A stretch of DNA of 64,000 nt from JOPF136 sp963773835 (GTDB taxonomy: Bacteria; Acidobacteriota; Terriglobia; Acidiferrales; UBA7541), in the NCBI GenBank assembly GCA_963773835.1, contig CAVZCQ010000002.1, positions 434,001-498,000 on the forward strand, read 5' to 3'. Under the pieces are notes generated by a model, which was not told the origin of the DNA, did not search any database, and was given only the letters and a program-made list of their open reading frames with translations. The position numbers were made by a program, and so were the translations under genes. Positions 1-9,076 of the stretch are shown here, in pieces; positions within the stretch are counted from its first letter, which is position 1; each line of letters starts with the position of its first letter.

Positions 1-29
1 TCCGCGCCGGGCCTGGATGCATTTGCGGG

Positions 30-605
30 CTATAGCCCGATATCGAAGAAAACCGTTTCGCCGGGCCCCTGAAGAATTACGTTCCATTCGAGCAGGCCCG
101 GCTGCCCCGCCGATTTCTTCGCGATGAGGGTGCCACGCCGCGCGGGCTCGACGCGGCTCAGCGCGAAATCCACGGCGTTCGCCGGCTCATCGGGAAAATA
201 GATGCGCGTCACCAGCCGTCGCTGCAGGCCGCGGGAAAACACGGACACCGCGATGTGCGGCGCCTGCGGTTTGCCATCCAGGCCGGGCACCTGGCCAGGT
301 TTGATCGTGGTGAACCGGAATTTCCCGTCGTCGCCGACCAGCATGCGCCCGTAGCCCTTGAAGCCCGGCTCGATGGGTTTCTCCTGCTTGTCCTCGGGGT
401 GCGCGTATTTGCCGTGGGAATTGGCCTGCCACAGCTCGACAAGGGCGTCAGGGACGGGCTGGCCGTCGCCGTCGAGCACGCGTCCTTCGATAATGACGCG
501 CTCGCCGGCCACGCCGGGGCCGGCCAGGTCGGCCTGCTGAAGGCGCGTCAGGCCGATGGAGAAAAACGGGCCGACGGTGTGCGAGGTGGTTGCCTGGAGG
601 CTCAT
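30..605 (-). CDS. pcaG: Protocatechuate 3,4-dioxygenase alpha subunit
   Basis: Non-catalytic alpha subunit of the intradiol dioxygenase that opens protocatechuate to 3-carboxy-cis,cis-muconate, first ring step of the beta-ketoadipate pathway. The 191-residue length fits PcaG. The N-terminus MSLQATTSHTVGPFF and the jelly-roll stretch VLDGDGQPVPDALVELWQAN (about residues 43-62) are family hallmarks. The positions that hold the iron Tyr/His ligands in beta subunits are not conserved here, as expected for alpha. Its ATG lies one base after the pcaH stop, so the two are translationally coupled in the order pcaH-pcaG. PcaGH-type enzymes can also attack gallate slowly, relevant to the galB-like genes further along. 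Confidence 0.93.
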   Translation of the reverse strand: MSLQATTSHTVGPFFSIGLTRLQQADLAGPGVAGERVIIEGRVLDGDGQPVPDALVELWQANSHGKYAHPEDKQEKPIEPGFKGYGRMLVGDDGKFRFTTIKPGQVPGLDGKPQAPHIAVSVFSRGLQRRLVTRIYFPDEPANAVDFALSRVEPARRGTLIAKKSAGQPGLLEWNVILQGPGETVFFDIGL

Positions 606-606
606 C

Positions 607-1311
607 TCACGCCTCCATGGGAGTGGCCTCGCGGCCGCTCAGAATGATGTCGAATTTATAGCCCAAGGCGTGGACCGGGACGGTGGTCTCCCAGTCGAAC
701 ACGGAGATCAGCCGGTTGCGTGCCTTCTCGTCCGCCGTGCAATTGAAGATGGGGTCGAAAGGCAGCAGCGGGTCGCCAGGGAAATACATCTGGGTGACCA
801 GGCGCGTGGCGAATGCCGGACCGAACAGCGAAAAGTGGATGTGCGCCGGGCGCCAGGCGTTGTAGTGATTCCGCCAGGGATACTCGCCGGGGCGGATGGT
901 GACAAAGCGGTAGCGCCCTTCCGAGTCGGTCAGAGCGTGGCCGCAGCCGGTGAAATTGGGATCGAGCGGGGCGGCGTGCTGGTCGTTGCGATGGAGGTAG
1001 CGGCCCGCGGAGTTGGCTTGCCAGATTTCAACCAGGGCGCGCGGGACCGGGCGGCCGTTCTCGTCGAGCACGCGGCCGCTCACGATGATGCGCTCGCCGA
1101 GCGGGTCGCCATGGCCCTGTTTGGTCAGGTCGCAGGCTTTCACGTCCACGGATTCCGTGCCAAACACGGGCCCGGTAATCTCCGTGAGCGTGTGGGGCAG
1201 ATAGATGAGCGGCTGGGCGGGAGCGCGTTTGAGGGAGGAGCGGTAAACCGGGTGCAAATGATTCGGCTGCGTGCCCGGAAAGGGGCGGCGATAGCCCGGC
1301 AGGGAGGACAT
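607..1311 (-). CDS. pcaH: Protocatechuate 3,4-dioxygenase beta subunit
   Basis: Catalytic, iron-bearing subunit. With the start chosen here the four non-haem Fe(III) ligands fall at Tyr105, Tyr144, His157 and His159 (motifs AGRYLH, PGEYPW and PAHIHF), a constant shift of three from the Pseudomonas enzyme (Y108, Y147, H160, H162). An ATG 27 bases upstream is in frame, but AAGGAG sits the right distance before ATG-TCC-TCC (start at 1311), so the shorter 234-residue form is preferred. It is first gene of a two-gene operon with pcaG and diverges from an MFS carrier; a promoter and PcaR-like sites lie in the shared gap. Confidence 0.95.
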   Translation of the reverse strand: MSSLPGYRRPFPGTQPNHLHPVYRSSLKRAPAQPLIYLPHTLTEITGPVFGTESVDVKACDLTKQGHGDPLGERIIVSGRVLDENGRPVPRALVEIWQANSAGRYLHRNDQHAAPLDPNFTGCGHALTDSEGRYRFVTIRPGEYPWRNHYNAWRPAHIHFSLFGPAFATRLVTQMYFPGDPLLPFDPIFNCTADEKARNRLISVFDWETTVPVHALGYKFDIILSGREATPMEA

Positions 1312-1357
1312 GGGAGTGAGCTCCTTATGAAGGCGCATGGACGGAGGCGCCGGAGCG

Positions 1358-1387
1358 ACTGTACGTATTCGCCGGCAAAAATGTCAA
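1358..1387 (-). promoter_or_regulatory. Probable sigma70 promoter of pcaHG
   Basis: Read on the minus strand, TTGACA (1387-1382) is followed after 18 bases by TACAGT (1363-1358), a 6/6 and 4/6 match to consensus, about 45 bases before the pcaH start. The element GTACGTATTCGCC (1361-1373) overlaps the -10 and could be a secondary operator, being similar to a second site near catI. Inferred from consensus only. Confidence 0.5.
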
Positions 1388-1407
1388 GGGCGGTTATCGA
1401 AATTGCG

Positions 1408-1419
1408 TGCGTATATTGG
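1408..1419. promoter_or_regulatory. PcaR-like operator site A
   Basis: The minus-strand reading CCAATATACGCA matches three other sites in the window (4050, 29331, 30470) with core ATATWCGCA. It lies in the divergent gap between pcaH and the MFS gene, where one operator could serve both. As I remember it, the Pseudomonas PcaR operator is GTTCGATAATCGCAC. The IclR protein encoded at 29486-30355 is the obvious candidate ligand. Confidence 0.5.
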
Positions 1420-1516
1420 CCAGCCTGTGTATCCTGCGGCGGGCCGCAGGGCCCACCGCGCCCATGAAGGCACACGTCACGCCCCCGACAGACGCCGGCC
1501 ACCCGGGAGGACGGCA

Positions 1517-2821
1517 ATGAACCGCGCCCGCAGCTTCTACGGCTGGAAGCTGGTGGGAGCGCTGTGGTTTCTGGACATGCTCAACATGGGCTTCCCGCTC
1601 TACTGCGCCGCGGTGATCCACACTTACATGCTGAAGCAGATCCCGATGGAGCGGACGACATTCGGGCTGGGGTACACGCTGCTGAATTTTTTCATCGGCG
1701 TACCGTCGGTGCTGATCGGAGCGGTGATCGTGCGCTGGGGCATCCGGGTGACGCTGGTGATCGGCGCTGGGCTGATACTGGCGGGGTCGCTGTGGATGGC
1801 GCTGGTGGTGCGGACGCCGTGGCAATACCTGGTGGGTTTCGGCGTGCTGATCGGGACGGGCGTGGGATTCGGGACGGTGATGCCGCTGGCCACATGCATC
1901 ACGCGATGGTTCGCGCGGTACCGCGGGCGGGCGATGGCCATCGCATTCACGGCCTGGGGCGTGGCCGGGTTTGTGGGAGCGCCGCAGTTCAACCGGTTGC
2001 TGGAGGCCAATGGGGGAAATTTCCGGGTGGCGTGGCTGATCATCGGAGGCCTCGCGGTGATATCGGCGGCGATCGCGTGGCTGTTCGTGGTGGAACGCCC
2101 GGAAGACCTGGACCAGCGCGCGGACGGGGAGGCCCCAGGAGCGGAAGAGGCGCGGCCGCGGCATGCGGCGGTCGCGGCGGTGCGTCCTGCCTGGATCCCG
2201 AGCGAGGCCTATCGGACGCGCGCCTACTGGCTGATTTTCATCGGCTCGATTGCCTGCCAGTTTCCATCGTTCTTTTTTACGGCGCACGGGATCCTGCACC
2301 TGAAGGTGGCGGGAATCACGGCGGCAGCGGCGGCGTGGGCCATGGGGCTGTACACGCTGGGCGGGCTTGGCGGACGGATCGTGGGCGGCGTGCTGGTGGA
2401 CAAAATCGCGGAGCGATTCGCATTCATGATCGGGCTGAGCTTTTATGTGGCGGGAACGTTTCTCGCGCTGCGCATCAACGCACAGAATCTGTGGATCGCC
2501 GATGCGGCGGCGATGTGTTACGGCGCGGGGATGGGCTCCGCGTTCATCTGCCTGAATACAATTACCGGGAACTATTTCGGGCCGGCGGCTTTTCCGCGGC
2601 TGAATGGAACGATGATGATGCTCTCGGGAGCGGTTTGCTCGCTGGCGGGGGTGATCGGCGGGAAACTGTTCGATCTGAGCGGCAGCTATACGCCGGCGTT
2701 CCTGCTGAATCTGGCGCTGTGCGCCGCGGGGCTGGCCGCGCTGCTGTTTGCAAAAATGCCGGAGCAGGAAGCGCCGGGAGGAGCGGGAGCGCTGGTGGCG
2801 ACGGAGGTATCCGGCACGTGA
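1517..2821 (+). CDS. MFS transporter (oxalate/formate-antiporter-like), probable aromatic or organic acid carrier
   Basis: A 434-residue, 12-helix major facilitator protein. The opening FYGWKLVGALWFLDMLNMG and the loop RWFARYRGRAMAIAFTAWG after helix 4 are typical of the monocarboxylate/OFA-like branch of the MFS. An open frame extends upstream, but GGGAGG six bases before ATG 1517 fixes the start. A central cytoplasmic loop (about residues 195-225) is charged and Pro/Ala-rich. Divergence from pcaHG, with a shared control region, suggests uptake of protocatechuate or a related acid; the substrate cannot be read from sequence. Confidence 0.85.
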   Translation: MNRARSFYGWKLVGALWFLDMLNMGFPLYCAAVIHTYMLKQIPMERTTFGLGYTLLNFFIGVPSVLIGAVIVRWGIRVTLVIGAGLILAGSLWMALVVRTPWQYLVGFGVLIGTGVGFGTVMPLATCITRWFARYRGRAMAIAFTAWGVAGFVGAPQFNRLLEANGGNFRVAWLIIGGLAVISAAIAWLFVVERPEDLDQRADGEAPGAEEARPRHAAVAAVRPAWIPSEAYRTRAYWLIFIGSIACQFPSFFFTAHGILHLKVAGITAAAAAWAMGLYTLGGLGGRIVGGVLVDKIAERFAFMIGLSFYVAGTFLALRINAQNLWIADAAAMCYGAGMGSAFICLNTITGNYFGPAAFPRLNGTMMMLSGAVCSLAGVIGGKLFDLSGSYTPAFLLNLALCAAGLAALLFAKMPEQEAPGGAGALVATEVSGT

Positions 2822-2915
2822 AGGGGCGGCGGGAGTCAGCGTGCGGCGGGCCGATGGGAGGCTCGTGACCTTTTCATGCCGCGGTAGCGCGCGGCAGTGA
2901 ATCGAGGAGGTTTCG

Positions 2916-4025
2916 ATGGGCGACAAACATCCGATTGTGGTGTATGGCGCGAGCGGTTTTTCGGGCCGGCTGGTGGCGGAGTGGCTGCGGGAATACAACG
3001 AGCCGTTCGTCGCGGCCGGGCGCAACCGCAAACGGATTGAAGAGGTGATGAGCCGTGTGCCGGGAATCGAAACGGCGAACTACGAGATTGCCGAGACGGA
3101 CGGCTCGGTGGATTCGCTGGCGCGCCTGTTCGAGGGGGCCAAAGTGGTGTGCAACACCGTGGGCCCGTTTCTCTACAACGGCCCGCGGGTGATCGAAGCC
3201 TGCTGGAGGGCCGGCTGCCATTATCTGGACATCGGCGGCGAGCAGACGTGGATCCGCGAGGTGGCCGACACATGGGGAGAGAAGTTCGCGGCGAAAGGGC
3301 TGCTGGCCGCTCCGGGCACCGCGTTCATGTCCGCAGTGAGCGACGCGGCAGCGCGGCTGTGCATGAAAGCGGCGGCGATCGATAGCCTGGAATTTCTCAC
3401 CATGTTCAACGGCATTCCCACTTTCGGCTCGACGCAGACGATTTTTGCGGTCATTCCCACCGACGCGTTCTATCTGGAGCAGAACCAGTACAAACCGTGG
3501 CCGCGCGCGAAGCCCTATGAAGTGGTGGTACCCGGCTCGGTGACCACGCAACTCGCGCTGCCCTGGGGCGGATTCCCGCACGCCGTCTGGTTCCGCAATC
3601 ATCCCCAGATCGCGAACGTGAAATCGCTGGGCGGCCTGCTGAACCGGCAGATCATGGAGTCGGTGGTGGCTACCGAGAAACAGTTCGAGCAGGAAATCCG
3701 CCCGCTGCCGAAAGCCGAGCAGGAGAAAAAACTGGCGGAGATGGCTGCGGCGGTCCAGGGGAGCACGCCGCCGCGGGAAAACTCGCGCGAGCAGCGAACC
3801 ATTGACGTGGTGCTGGGTCGGGGGACGACCGCGTCAGTCCAGTGCGTGATTTACGGCACGTGCTGCTACCGGCAGACGGGGCTGGTCCAGGCGTTCGCGG
3901 CGCACCATCTGGTGCACCAGCCGCCGCGGAAGACGGGGTTTGCCTCTGCCGCGGAAGCGTTCGGGGCGCGGGAGCTGCTGGGGGCGGTGGAGTCGAGCGG
4001 GCTTGCGAAAGCGCAAATCTCCTGA
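2916..4025 (+). CDS. Saccharopine-dehydrogenase-like NAD(P)-binding protein (DUF5938-type)
   Basis: A 369-residue protein with an N-terminal Rossmann fold (VVYGASGFSGRLVAEWLREY, about residues 8-27) of the saccharopine dehydrogenase NADP-binding family, followed by NTVGPF and HYLDIGGE motifs typical of the trans-acting enoyl reductase / saccharopine-like group. The C-terminal half resembles the DUF5938 domain. A strong GGAGG precedes ATG 2916. It sits 94 bases after the MFS carrier on the same strand. The reaction is unknown; a role in lysine metabolism is unlikely from context, and reduction of an aromatic-pathway intermediate is a guess. Confidence 0.72.
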   Translation: MGDKHPIVVYGASGFSGRLVAEWLREYNEPFVAAGRNRKRIEEVMSRVPGIETANYEIAETDGSVDSLARLFEGAKVVCNTVGPFLYNGPRVIEACWRAGCHYLDIGGEQTWIREVADTWGEKFAAKGLLAAPGTAFMSAVSDAAARLCMKAAAIDSLEFLTMFNGIPTFGSTQTIFAVIPTDAFYLEQNQYKPWPRAKPYEVVVPGSVTTQLALPWGGFPHAVWFRNHPQIANVKSLGGLLNRQIMESVVATEKQFEQEIRPLPKAEQEKKLAEMAAAVQGSTPPRENSREQRTIDVVLGRGTTASVQCVIYGTCCYRQTGLVQAFAAHHLVHQPPRKTGFASAAEAFGARELLGAVESSGLAKAQIS

Positions 4026-4047
4026 TAAGGGTAGGGGTGCGGCCGCC

Positions 4048-4062
4048 GTTCGATATACGCAC
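4048..4062. promoter_or_regulatory. PcaR-like operator site B
   Basis: GTTCGATATACGCAC differs only by a swapped AT/TA pair from the PcaR operator GTTCGATAATCGCAC as I recall it. It lies 57 bases before the gene at 4119 and would control the long run 4119-11511. It is the best of four matching sites. Confidence 0.55.
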
Positions 4063-4118
4063 ATTCTTTCGATTTTCGGCAGGCGGCCGGCAGCGCACGG
4101 TTTCTCTTTGCGAACGCC

Positions 4119-5582
4119 ATGATCCTCCAATGGAATCACCTAGTACGGAAATCCTCCGCGGCCAGCGCGCAGGACATTGTGGCCACCCTCCAGTCCTTGC
4201 TCGAGGAGGGCCGGCTGGAGCAGGAACAGTTCGCCAGCCTGTGCGTCCATCTCGACTGGATCCAGTACAAACAGAATTTTCGAGAGGCCGTCACCCTGAT
4301 TCCCTGCGCGGAAGAGAAGGCCGGTGGCCCTCCGTTCTTCGAAGTGCACATCGACCTCCGCCAGGCGGCGCCGGGCGCGCTGCGGGCGGCGATGTTGCAG
4401 GCCCTGGCGCCGGCCAATCCCGGATTCGGCCACCATCCCGCGGCGAACCTGGACTGCCTGGCGCTGGAAGACTTCCAACCGTTTCGTTCGAGCATCGCCT
4501 GGCGGTTCAACCGCCTGTACTGGCAGCGGCTGGCGGAATGGGAGAAGGCCACGGGACGCGGCTACGAGGAGGCGCTGCCCGGCGGAAAATCCGACGCCAA
4601 CCATCCGCAGGCCGTGGCCGACGGCGTGGCGGATTTCTGGACGCTGGCGCGAGACCTGGAAGTGAAAAATCAACTGCCCCCGGAGCTCTTCGTGCTGGAG
4701 ATCGGGGTGGGCATGGGGACGCGGGCGGGGCTGTGGCTCGACCGCTTCCACAAACTGGACCAGGAGCGGGGAACGAACTATTACCCGCGTGTGCGCTTCC
4801 TGCTGGGCGACTATTCGCCGGCCACACTGGAGCGGTCAAAGGCCGCAGTGCACGGGCACATGGACCAATGCAGTTTTGTGGTGCTGGACGCGCTGAACCC
4901 CATGCAAACCCTGTCCTTCCTGCGTCACAAAATCCTGCACATCCATTTGACCAACGTGTACGACAACCTGCCCGACGAGGAAATGGCCCGGCGCGATGGC
5001 CGGCTCTACCTGGTGGAAGTGCGCGCCTATCTTCCCAGCGCCGAGGCGGAGCGCATTGCGAAGGAATTCGAATTGCCGGCGCGCGAGCTGCCGCGCTCGA
5101 TCGAGCGGCTGCTGGAGGCGGGGCCGGAACATTTCGCCGATCGCGCTCGCGGCGTCGCTTTCTGGCAGCAGGTGTGGGCGGCGATGCGGCTGGAGGAACG
5201 ACTGGTGTGCGCGGACGATGTTCCGGCGGAAGCGCTCCCGGGAGAGTTGGATCTGACCCGGCTGGAGGAAGTGCTGAGCGAGGCCCCCAGCGATTTGCGG
5301 TTCCATGTGAATTCCGGAGCGCTGGAGAGTTTCCGGAATACGTTGCCGCTGCTCTCCACGCGAGGGTTCCTGCAGGTCCAGGACATCTTCGTAACCCAGT
5401 GGAGCGAGTACCAGCTCGGTTTCCACGGCCCGGGAAAGCTGGACGGCTCGATTGTGAATTGGGTGAACGGGGCGCTGCTGCGGGAAACGGCGGAGCGGGC
5501 GGGCTACGACGTGCATTTCGCTCCGTTCCGCTATCGCGAGGGCTCGCGCACGTCCGTTCTGTACACGACACAACGGGAGTAA
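4119..5582 (+). CDS. SAM-dependent methyltransferase-like protein (MidA/COG1565-like)
   Basis: A 487-residue protein whose centre carries a class I methyltransferase motif, LFVLEIGVGMGTRAGLWLDRF (about residues 190-210), followed by FLLGDYSPATLERSK and a second acidic strand FVVLDALNP. HLTNVYDNLPDEE (about 270) resembles the NELLDALP-type loop of the MidA/NDUFAF7 group. The ends match nothing I recognise. It stands at the head of a tight + strand run, four bases before the core-MetE gene, so it probably works in the same methyl-transfer chemistry. The acceptor is unknown. Confidence 0.6.
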   Translation: MILQWNHLVRKSSAASAQDIVATLQSLLEEGRLEQEQFASLCVHLDWIQYKQNFREAVTLIPCAEEKAGGPPFFEVHIDLRQAAPGALRAAMLQALAPANPGFGHHPAANLDCLALEDFQPFRSSIAWRFNRLYWQRLAEWEKATGRGYEEALPGGKSDANHPQAVADGVADFWTLARDLEVKNQLPPELFVLEIGVGMGTRAGLWLDRFHKLDQERGTNYYPRVRFLLGDYSPATLERSKAAVHGHMDQCSFVVLDALNPMQTLSFLRHKILHIHLTNVYDNLPDEEMARRDGRLYLVEVRAYLPSAEAERIAKEFELPARELPRSIERLLEAGPEHFADRARGVAFWQQVWAAMRLEERLVCADDVPAEALPGELDLTRLEEVLSEAPSDLRFHVNSGALESFRNTLPLLSTRGFLQVQDIFVTQWSEYQLGFHGPGKLDGSIVNWVNGALLRETAERAGYDVHFAPFRYREGSRTSVLYTTQRE

Positions 5583-5586
5583 GCCT

Positions 5587-6588
5587 ATGACCCTGCCTAT
5601 TCTTCCCACATCGGTGGTCGGCAGCTATTCGATGCCCGGATGGCTCGAGCGGCTGAAGACGGAATATTTCGCGCGGCGCATCAGCCGGCACGACCTGGAG
5701 GAGATCCACGACAACGCGGTGAAAGCCGCGATCAAAGACCAGGAAGTGGCAGGAGTGGACGTGATTACCGACGGCGAGCTGCGCCGCGACAACATGATGG
5801 ACTACTTCCTGGAGCGGCTGCCGGGAGTGCAGATCGACCGCTCGTCGAAGAAGTTCTACTACGACTTCTATAACTGCTCGGTGCAGGGAAAACTTCCCAT
5901 GGCCCCGCTGGGAGTCGCCGAGGATTTTCGTTTCCTGCGGAGATTTACGGACCACGAAGCGAAGTTCTGCGTCACGGGGCCGCACGCGCTCACCAAACGG
6001 ATCCACAACGAGTTCTATCCCACCGAGGAAGCGCTGGCCACCGACCTGGCGCGCGCGCTGAACCTGGAGCTGAAGGAGCTGGTGAAGGCGGGGGCGCGTG
6101 TCATCCAGATCGACGAGCCTTACTATTCCGGCTTTCCCGACGACCTTACCTGGGGCGTGAAGGTGCTGAACACCCTGGTGGAGGGCGTGGACGCGAAAAT
6201 CGCCGTGCACATTTGCTACGGGAACCGCTACGGGAAACCTTCCTGGGAGGGAAGCTACCGTTACCTGTTTCCACGCATCCTGGAAGCGAAGGTGCAGCAA
6301 TTGACGCTGGAATTCGCCCGCCGCGGGGGAGAAGACCTGGACCTCTTCCGCGAATTCAAACCGCCGTTCGAGCTGGGCGTGGGCGTGATCGACGTCAAAA
6401 CCCAGGCGGTGGAGACGCCGGACATGGTGGCCGAACGGATTCGAAGGGCGCTCGAATTCGTTCCCGCGGAGGGAGTCACGGTCATGCCCGACTGCGGCTG
6501 CTTTCATCTGCCGCGCGACATTGCATTCGCGAAACTGTGCGCTATGGTGGAAGGGACGCGGATCGTCCGCAAAGAATTGGGACGCTGA
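5587..6588 (+). CDS. Core-MetE: cobalamin-independent methionine synthase C-terminal-type methyltransferase
   Basis: A 333-residue protein equal to only the C-terminal, zinc-binding barrel of MetE. Zinc ligands are visible as the His and Cys of HICYGN (about residue 205) and the Cys of PDCGCFHLP (about 302), with DGELRRDNMMDYF and IQIDEPYYSGF forming the substrate pocket. The N-terminal half that binds polyglutamyl folate in full MetE is missing. Such short proteins are known as core-MetE and can use methyl donors other than methyl-folate, including methylcobalamin. Its stop is one base from the MetF-MetV start, so the methyl group probably moves between these two proteins. Confidence 0.8.
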   Translation: MTLPILPTSVVGSYSMPGWLERLKTEYFARRISRHDLEEIHDNAVKAAIKDQEVAGVDVITDGELRRDNMMDYFLERLPGVQIDRSSKKFYYDFYNCSVQGKLPMAPLGVAEDFRFLRRFTDHEAKFCVTGPHALTKRIHNEFYPTEEALATDLARALNLELKELVKAGARVIQIDEPYYSGFPDDLTWGVKVLNTLVEGVDAKIAVHICYGNRYGKPSWEGSYRYLFPRILEAKVQQLTLEFARRGGEDLDLFREFKPPFELGVGVIDVKTQAVETPDMVAERIRRALEFVPAEGVTVMPDCGCFHLPRDIAFAKLCAMVEGTRIVRKELGR

Positions 6589-6589
6589 G

Positions 6590-8152
6590 ATGCTCCAGCC
6601 GAATCCATTGCGGGAGGCGCTGACAGGCGGCCGGTTCTGCTACGTGGTGGAGCTGGTGGCCAGCCGGCTGACGCGCGAATCGCGCCTGCTCGAAGTGGCC
6701 TCGCAACTGGCGCGCGTTCCCGGAGTGGTGGCAGGCAGCATCACGAGCTACGCCGGTGGGGCCATGGGCCACGACCCCATCCGCGTGGGCACCGCGGCGC
6801 GCGCCCGAGGCCTTACTCCCAACATCCACCTCACCTGCGTCAATCGCGACGTGGGCGCGGCGCGGCGCGCGCTTGAAGACCTGCACGCGCTGGGCATCGA
6901 AAACGTGTTCGCGCTGACCGGCGATTACCCGAAAACGGGCGATGCGAAGGCTTCTCCGCCGGTGTTCGATCTGGATTCGGTACAGCTCGTGCGCATGATG
7001 GACGAGCTGCGGCGCAACGGCATGGCCTTCTGGATTGCCGTGGCCGTCTCTCCGTTCAAATACACGGAAGCCGATTGCCGCTACCAGTATCTGAAGCTGG
7101 AAAAGAAATTCACGGCCGGCGCGGATTACGCCATCACGCAGCTCGGCTACGACGCGCGGAAATTCCGAGAGCTGCGGCAGTTTCTGGCGGAACGCGGCAT
7201 TACGAAGCCCGTGCTGGGCAGCGTTTACATTCTGGGTGCGAAGGCCGCGGAAAAAATGACGAAGGGCGAGCCGCCGGGGTGCTGGGTGGCGCCGGAGCTG
7301 GCGGCCCGCATCCGCGAGGAGACCCAGGCCGCGGACAAAGGCGCGGCGGCGCGGCTGGAACGCGCTGCGCACATGGTGGCCATCCTGCGCGGCCTCGGCT
7401 ACGGCGGCGCGTATCTGGGCGGCGACCATCAGGCGGACCACATCCGCTGGATCATCAAACGGTCGGAGGCGCTGGCGGCGCGCTGGGAGGAATTTGCCGA
7501 AGAGCTGACGTACGCGCCGAAGAACGGCTTCTATCTCGGCAGGTCGGCACCGAAACCGCCCGCGCCGCGCGGCACGGTCCCCCGCGTTCTGGACGCGATG
7601 GGTAGAACTTTCGATGTCCGCTCCGACGGCCATTTGCGCCGGAGCCTTGCCGCCGTGCTCGGCTGGTTCGACCGCAGGCCGGCGATGGCGCGCGGCCTAG
7701 AACGCGCGGAATTCGCGCTGAAGCGTCCACTGTTCGGCTGCGAGGCATGCGGCAACTGCGTGCTGGGCCACCTGGAATACGTGTGCCCGCAAACCTGCCC
7801 CAAACATCTGCGCAACGGCCCCTGCGGCGGCACCTCCAACGGGCGGTGCGAAGTGGTGGACAAACCGTGCATCTGGGTGGGCGTGTACGAACGCGCCGCG
7901 GCGGCACATCGCGTGGATGAGCTGAGCACGTACATTCCGCCGCCCGACCGCGCGCTCACGGGCACGAGTTCCTGGATCAATTATTTTCTCGGGCGCGACA
8001 ACCGGCCCGGACACGAGCATGCGCTGGTGAGCATCCACCCGGCGCCACAGAGCACCGCGTGCGGGACGGCAAATACGGGGCCGGCCGCCGCGGCGGGCCA
8101 GCGGGCGACGGCCGACACGCCGCTGGCGAGAATGGATGGCGGCAGGCGATAG
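6590..8152 (+). CDS. metF: Methylenetetrahydrofolate reductase fused to a MetV-like zinc/Fe-S domain
   Basis: Residues 1-300 form the MetF barrel, with FALTGDYPKTGDAK near the flavin/folate site. Residues 380-440 carry a Cys-rich domain (CEACGNCVLGHLEYVCPQTC, then CGG, RC and PC) of the kind found in MetV, usually a separate subunit of acetogen-type reductases. So this looks like a natural MetF-MetV fusion, converting methyl-THF and methylene-THF with a donor other than plain NADH possible. ATG 6590 is preferred over an upstream in-frame start inside the previous gene. The last 60 residues are Ala/Gly-rich and unconserved in look. Confidence 0.8.
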   Translation: MLQPNPLREALTGGRFCYVVELVASRLTRESRLLEVASQLARVPGVVAGSITSYAGGAMGHDPIRVGTAARARGLTPNIHLTCVNRDVGAARRALEDLHALGIENVFALTGDYPKTGDAKASPPVFDLDSVQLVRMMDELRRNGMAFWIAVAVSPFKYTEADCRYQYLKLEKKFTAGADYAITQLGYDARKFRELRQFLAERGITKPVLGSVYILGAKAAEKMTKGEPPGCWVAPELAARIREETQAADKGAAARLERAAHMVAILRGLGYGGAYLGGDHQADHIRWIIKRSEALAARWEEFAEELTYAPKNGFYLGRSAPKPPAPRGTVPRVLDAMGRTFDVRSDGHLRRSLAAVLGWFDRRPAMARGLERAEFALKRPLFGCEACGNCVLGHLEYVCPQTCPKHLRNGPCGGTSNGRCEVVDKPCIWVGVYERAAAAHRVDELSTYIPPPDRALTGTSSWINYFLGRDNRPGHEHALVSIHPAPQSTACGTANTGPAAAAGQRATADTPLARMDGGRR

Positions 8153-8211
8153 CCGCGCCGTGCGACGCCGTCATCGCAGCGGCTGCGGAATCTTATGCGG
8201 GGCGAGCGGGG

Positions 8212-9066
8212 ATGAGCGCCAAAGCCACGATGTTCGTTTCCGGGCCGGACCAGCGCGGGCTGGTGGCCCGCATTGCTGCTTTCATTTTCGAGCACAACGG
8301 CAATATCGTGCACTCGGACCACCACATCGACACCGAATCGCGGCTGTTTCTCACTCGCGTCGAATGGGAACTCGAGGGCTTCCGGATTCCGAAGCAGGAG
8401 ATCGGTCCGCGGTTCGCTCCGCTCGCCGCGTCGCTGCAAATGAACTGGGAGCTGCATTTTTCAGAGGAGCGGGAACGCATCGCCATCTTTGTCTCCAAAT
8501 ACGACCACTGCCTGTACGACCTGCTTCTGCGGAACGCCTCCGGCGAACTGCGCGGAGAGGTGGCCCTGGTGGTGAGCAATCATCCCGACCTGAGGGCGCT
8601 CGCCGGGCAGTTCGGAGTCCCATATCACGTATTCCCGATCACCCGGGAGACGAAGCGGGAGCAGGAAGCGAAGGAACTGGCGCTGCTCGAAGAGCAGGGC
8701 GTCAATTTGATTGTGCTGGCGCGCTACTTGCAGGTGTTCACTCCGGAATTCGTGGCCCGGTATCCGAACCGCATGATCAATATTCACGACTCCTTCCTGC
8801 CCGCATTCGTCGGTGCGGGACCTTATCAGCAGGCGCACGCGCGCGGCGTGAAACTCATCGGGGCCACCAGCCATTACGTCACCGACCAGCTGGATGATGG
8901 GCCCATCATCGAGCAGGACGTGGTGCGCGTGAGCCATCGCGATACGGTGGAAGACCTGAAGCGAAAAGGACGCGACCTGGAACGCGTGGTCCTGGCACGC
9001 GCCGTGCGCCTGCATCTGGAGCATCGCGTGCTCGCCTACGGCCGCAAGACGGCGGTCTTCGATTGA
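8212..9066 (+). CDS. purU: Formyltetrahydrofolate deformylase
   Basis: Hydrolyses 10-formyl-THF to formate and THF. The N-terminal ACT domain (residues 5-80, SGPDQRGLVARIAAFIFEHN) precedes a formyltransferase-fold domain with VVSNHPDL, NLIVLARYLQV, the catalytic NIHDSFLPAF (most relatives read NIHHSFLP) and GATSHYVTDQLDDGPII. The 284-residue length is normal. The start at 8212 is chosen because the upstream extension is unconserved low-complexity sequence. In this neighbourhood it makes most sense as the exit of a C1-oxidation route that frees THF by releasing formate. Confidence 0.92.
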   Translation: MSAKATMFVSGPDQRGLVARIAAFIFEHNGNIVHSDHHIDTESRLFLTRVEWELEGFRIPKQEIGPRFAPLAASLQMNWELHFSEERERIAIFVSKYDHCLYDLLLRNASGELRGEVALVVSNHPDLRALAGQFGVPYHVFPITRETKREQEAKELALLEEQGVNLIVLARYLQVFTPEFVARYPNRMINIHDSFLPAFVGAGPYQQAHARGVKLIGATSHYVTDQLDDGPIIEQDVVRVSHRDTVEDLKRKGRDLERVVLARAVRLHLEHRVLAYGRKTAVFD

Positions 9067-9076
9067 GGCTGCCACA

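Noticed and set aside
2916..4025. Lysine-pathway saccharopine dehydrogenase
   Set aside because: Only the NADP-binding half matches; the C-terminal half and the neighbours do not fit lysine metabolism.
4507..6507. A 666-codon minus-strand frame across the methyltransferase-like and core-MetE genes
   Set aside because: It spans two well-supported + strand genes and its sequence resembles no family.
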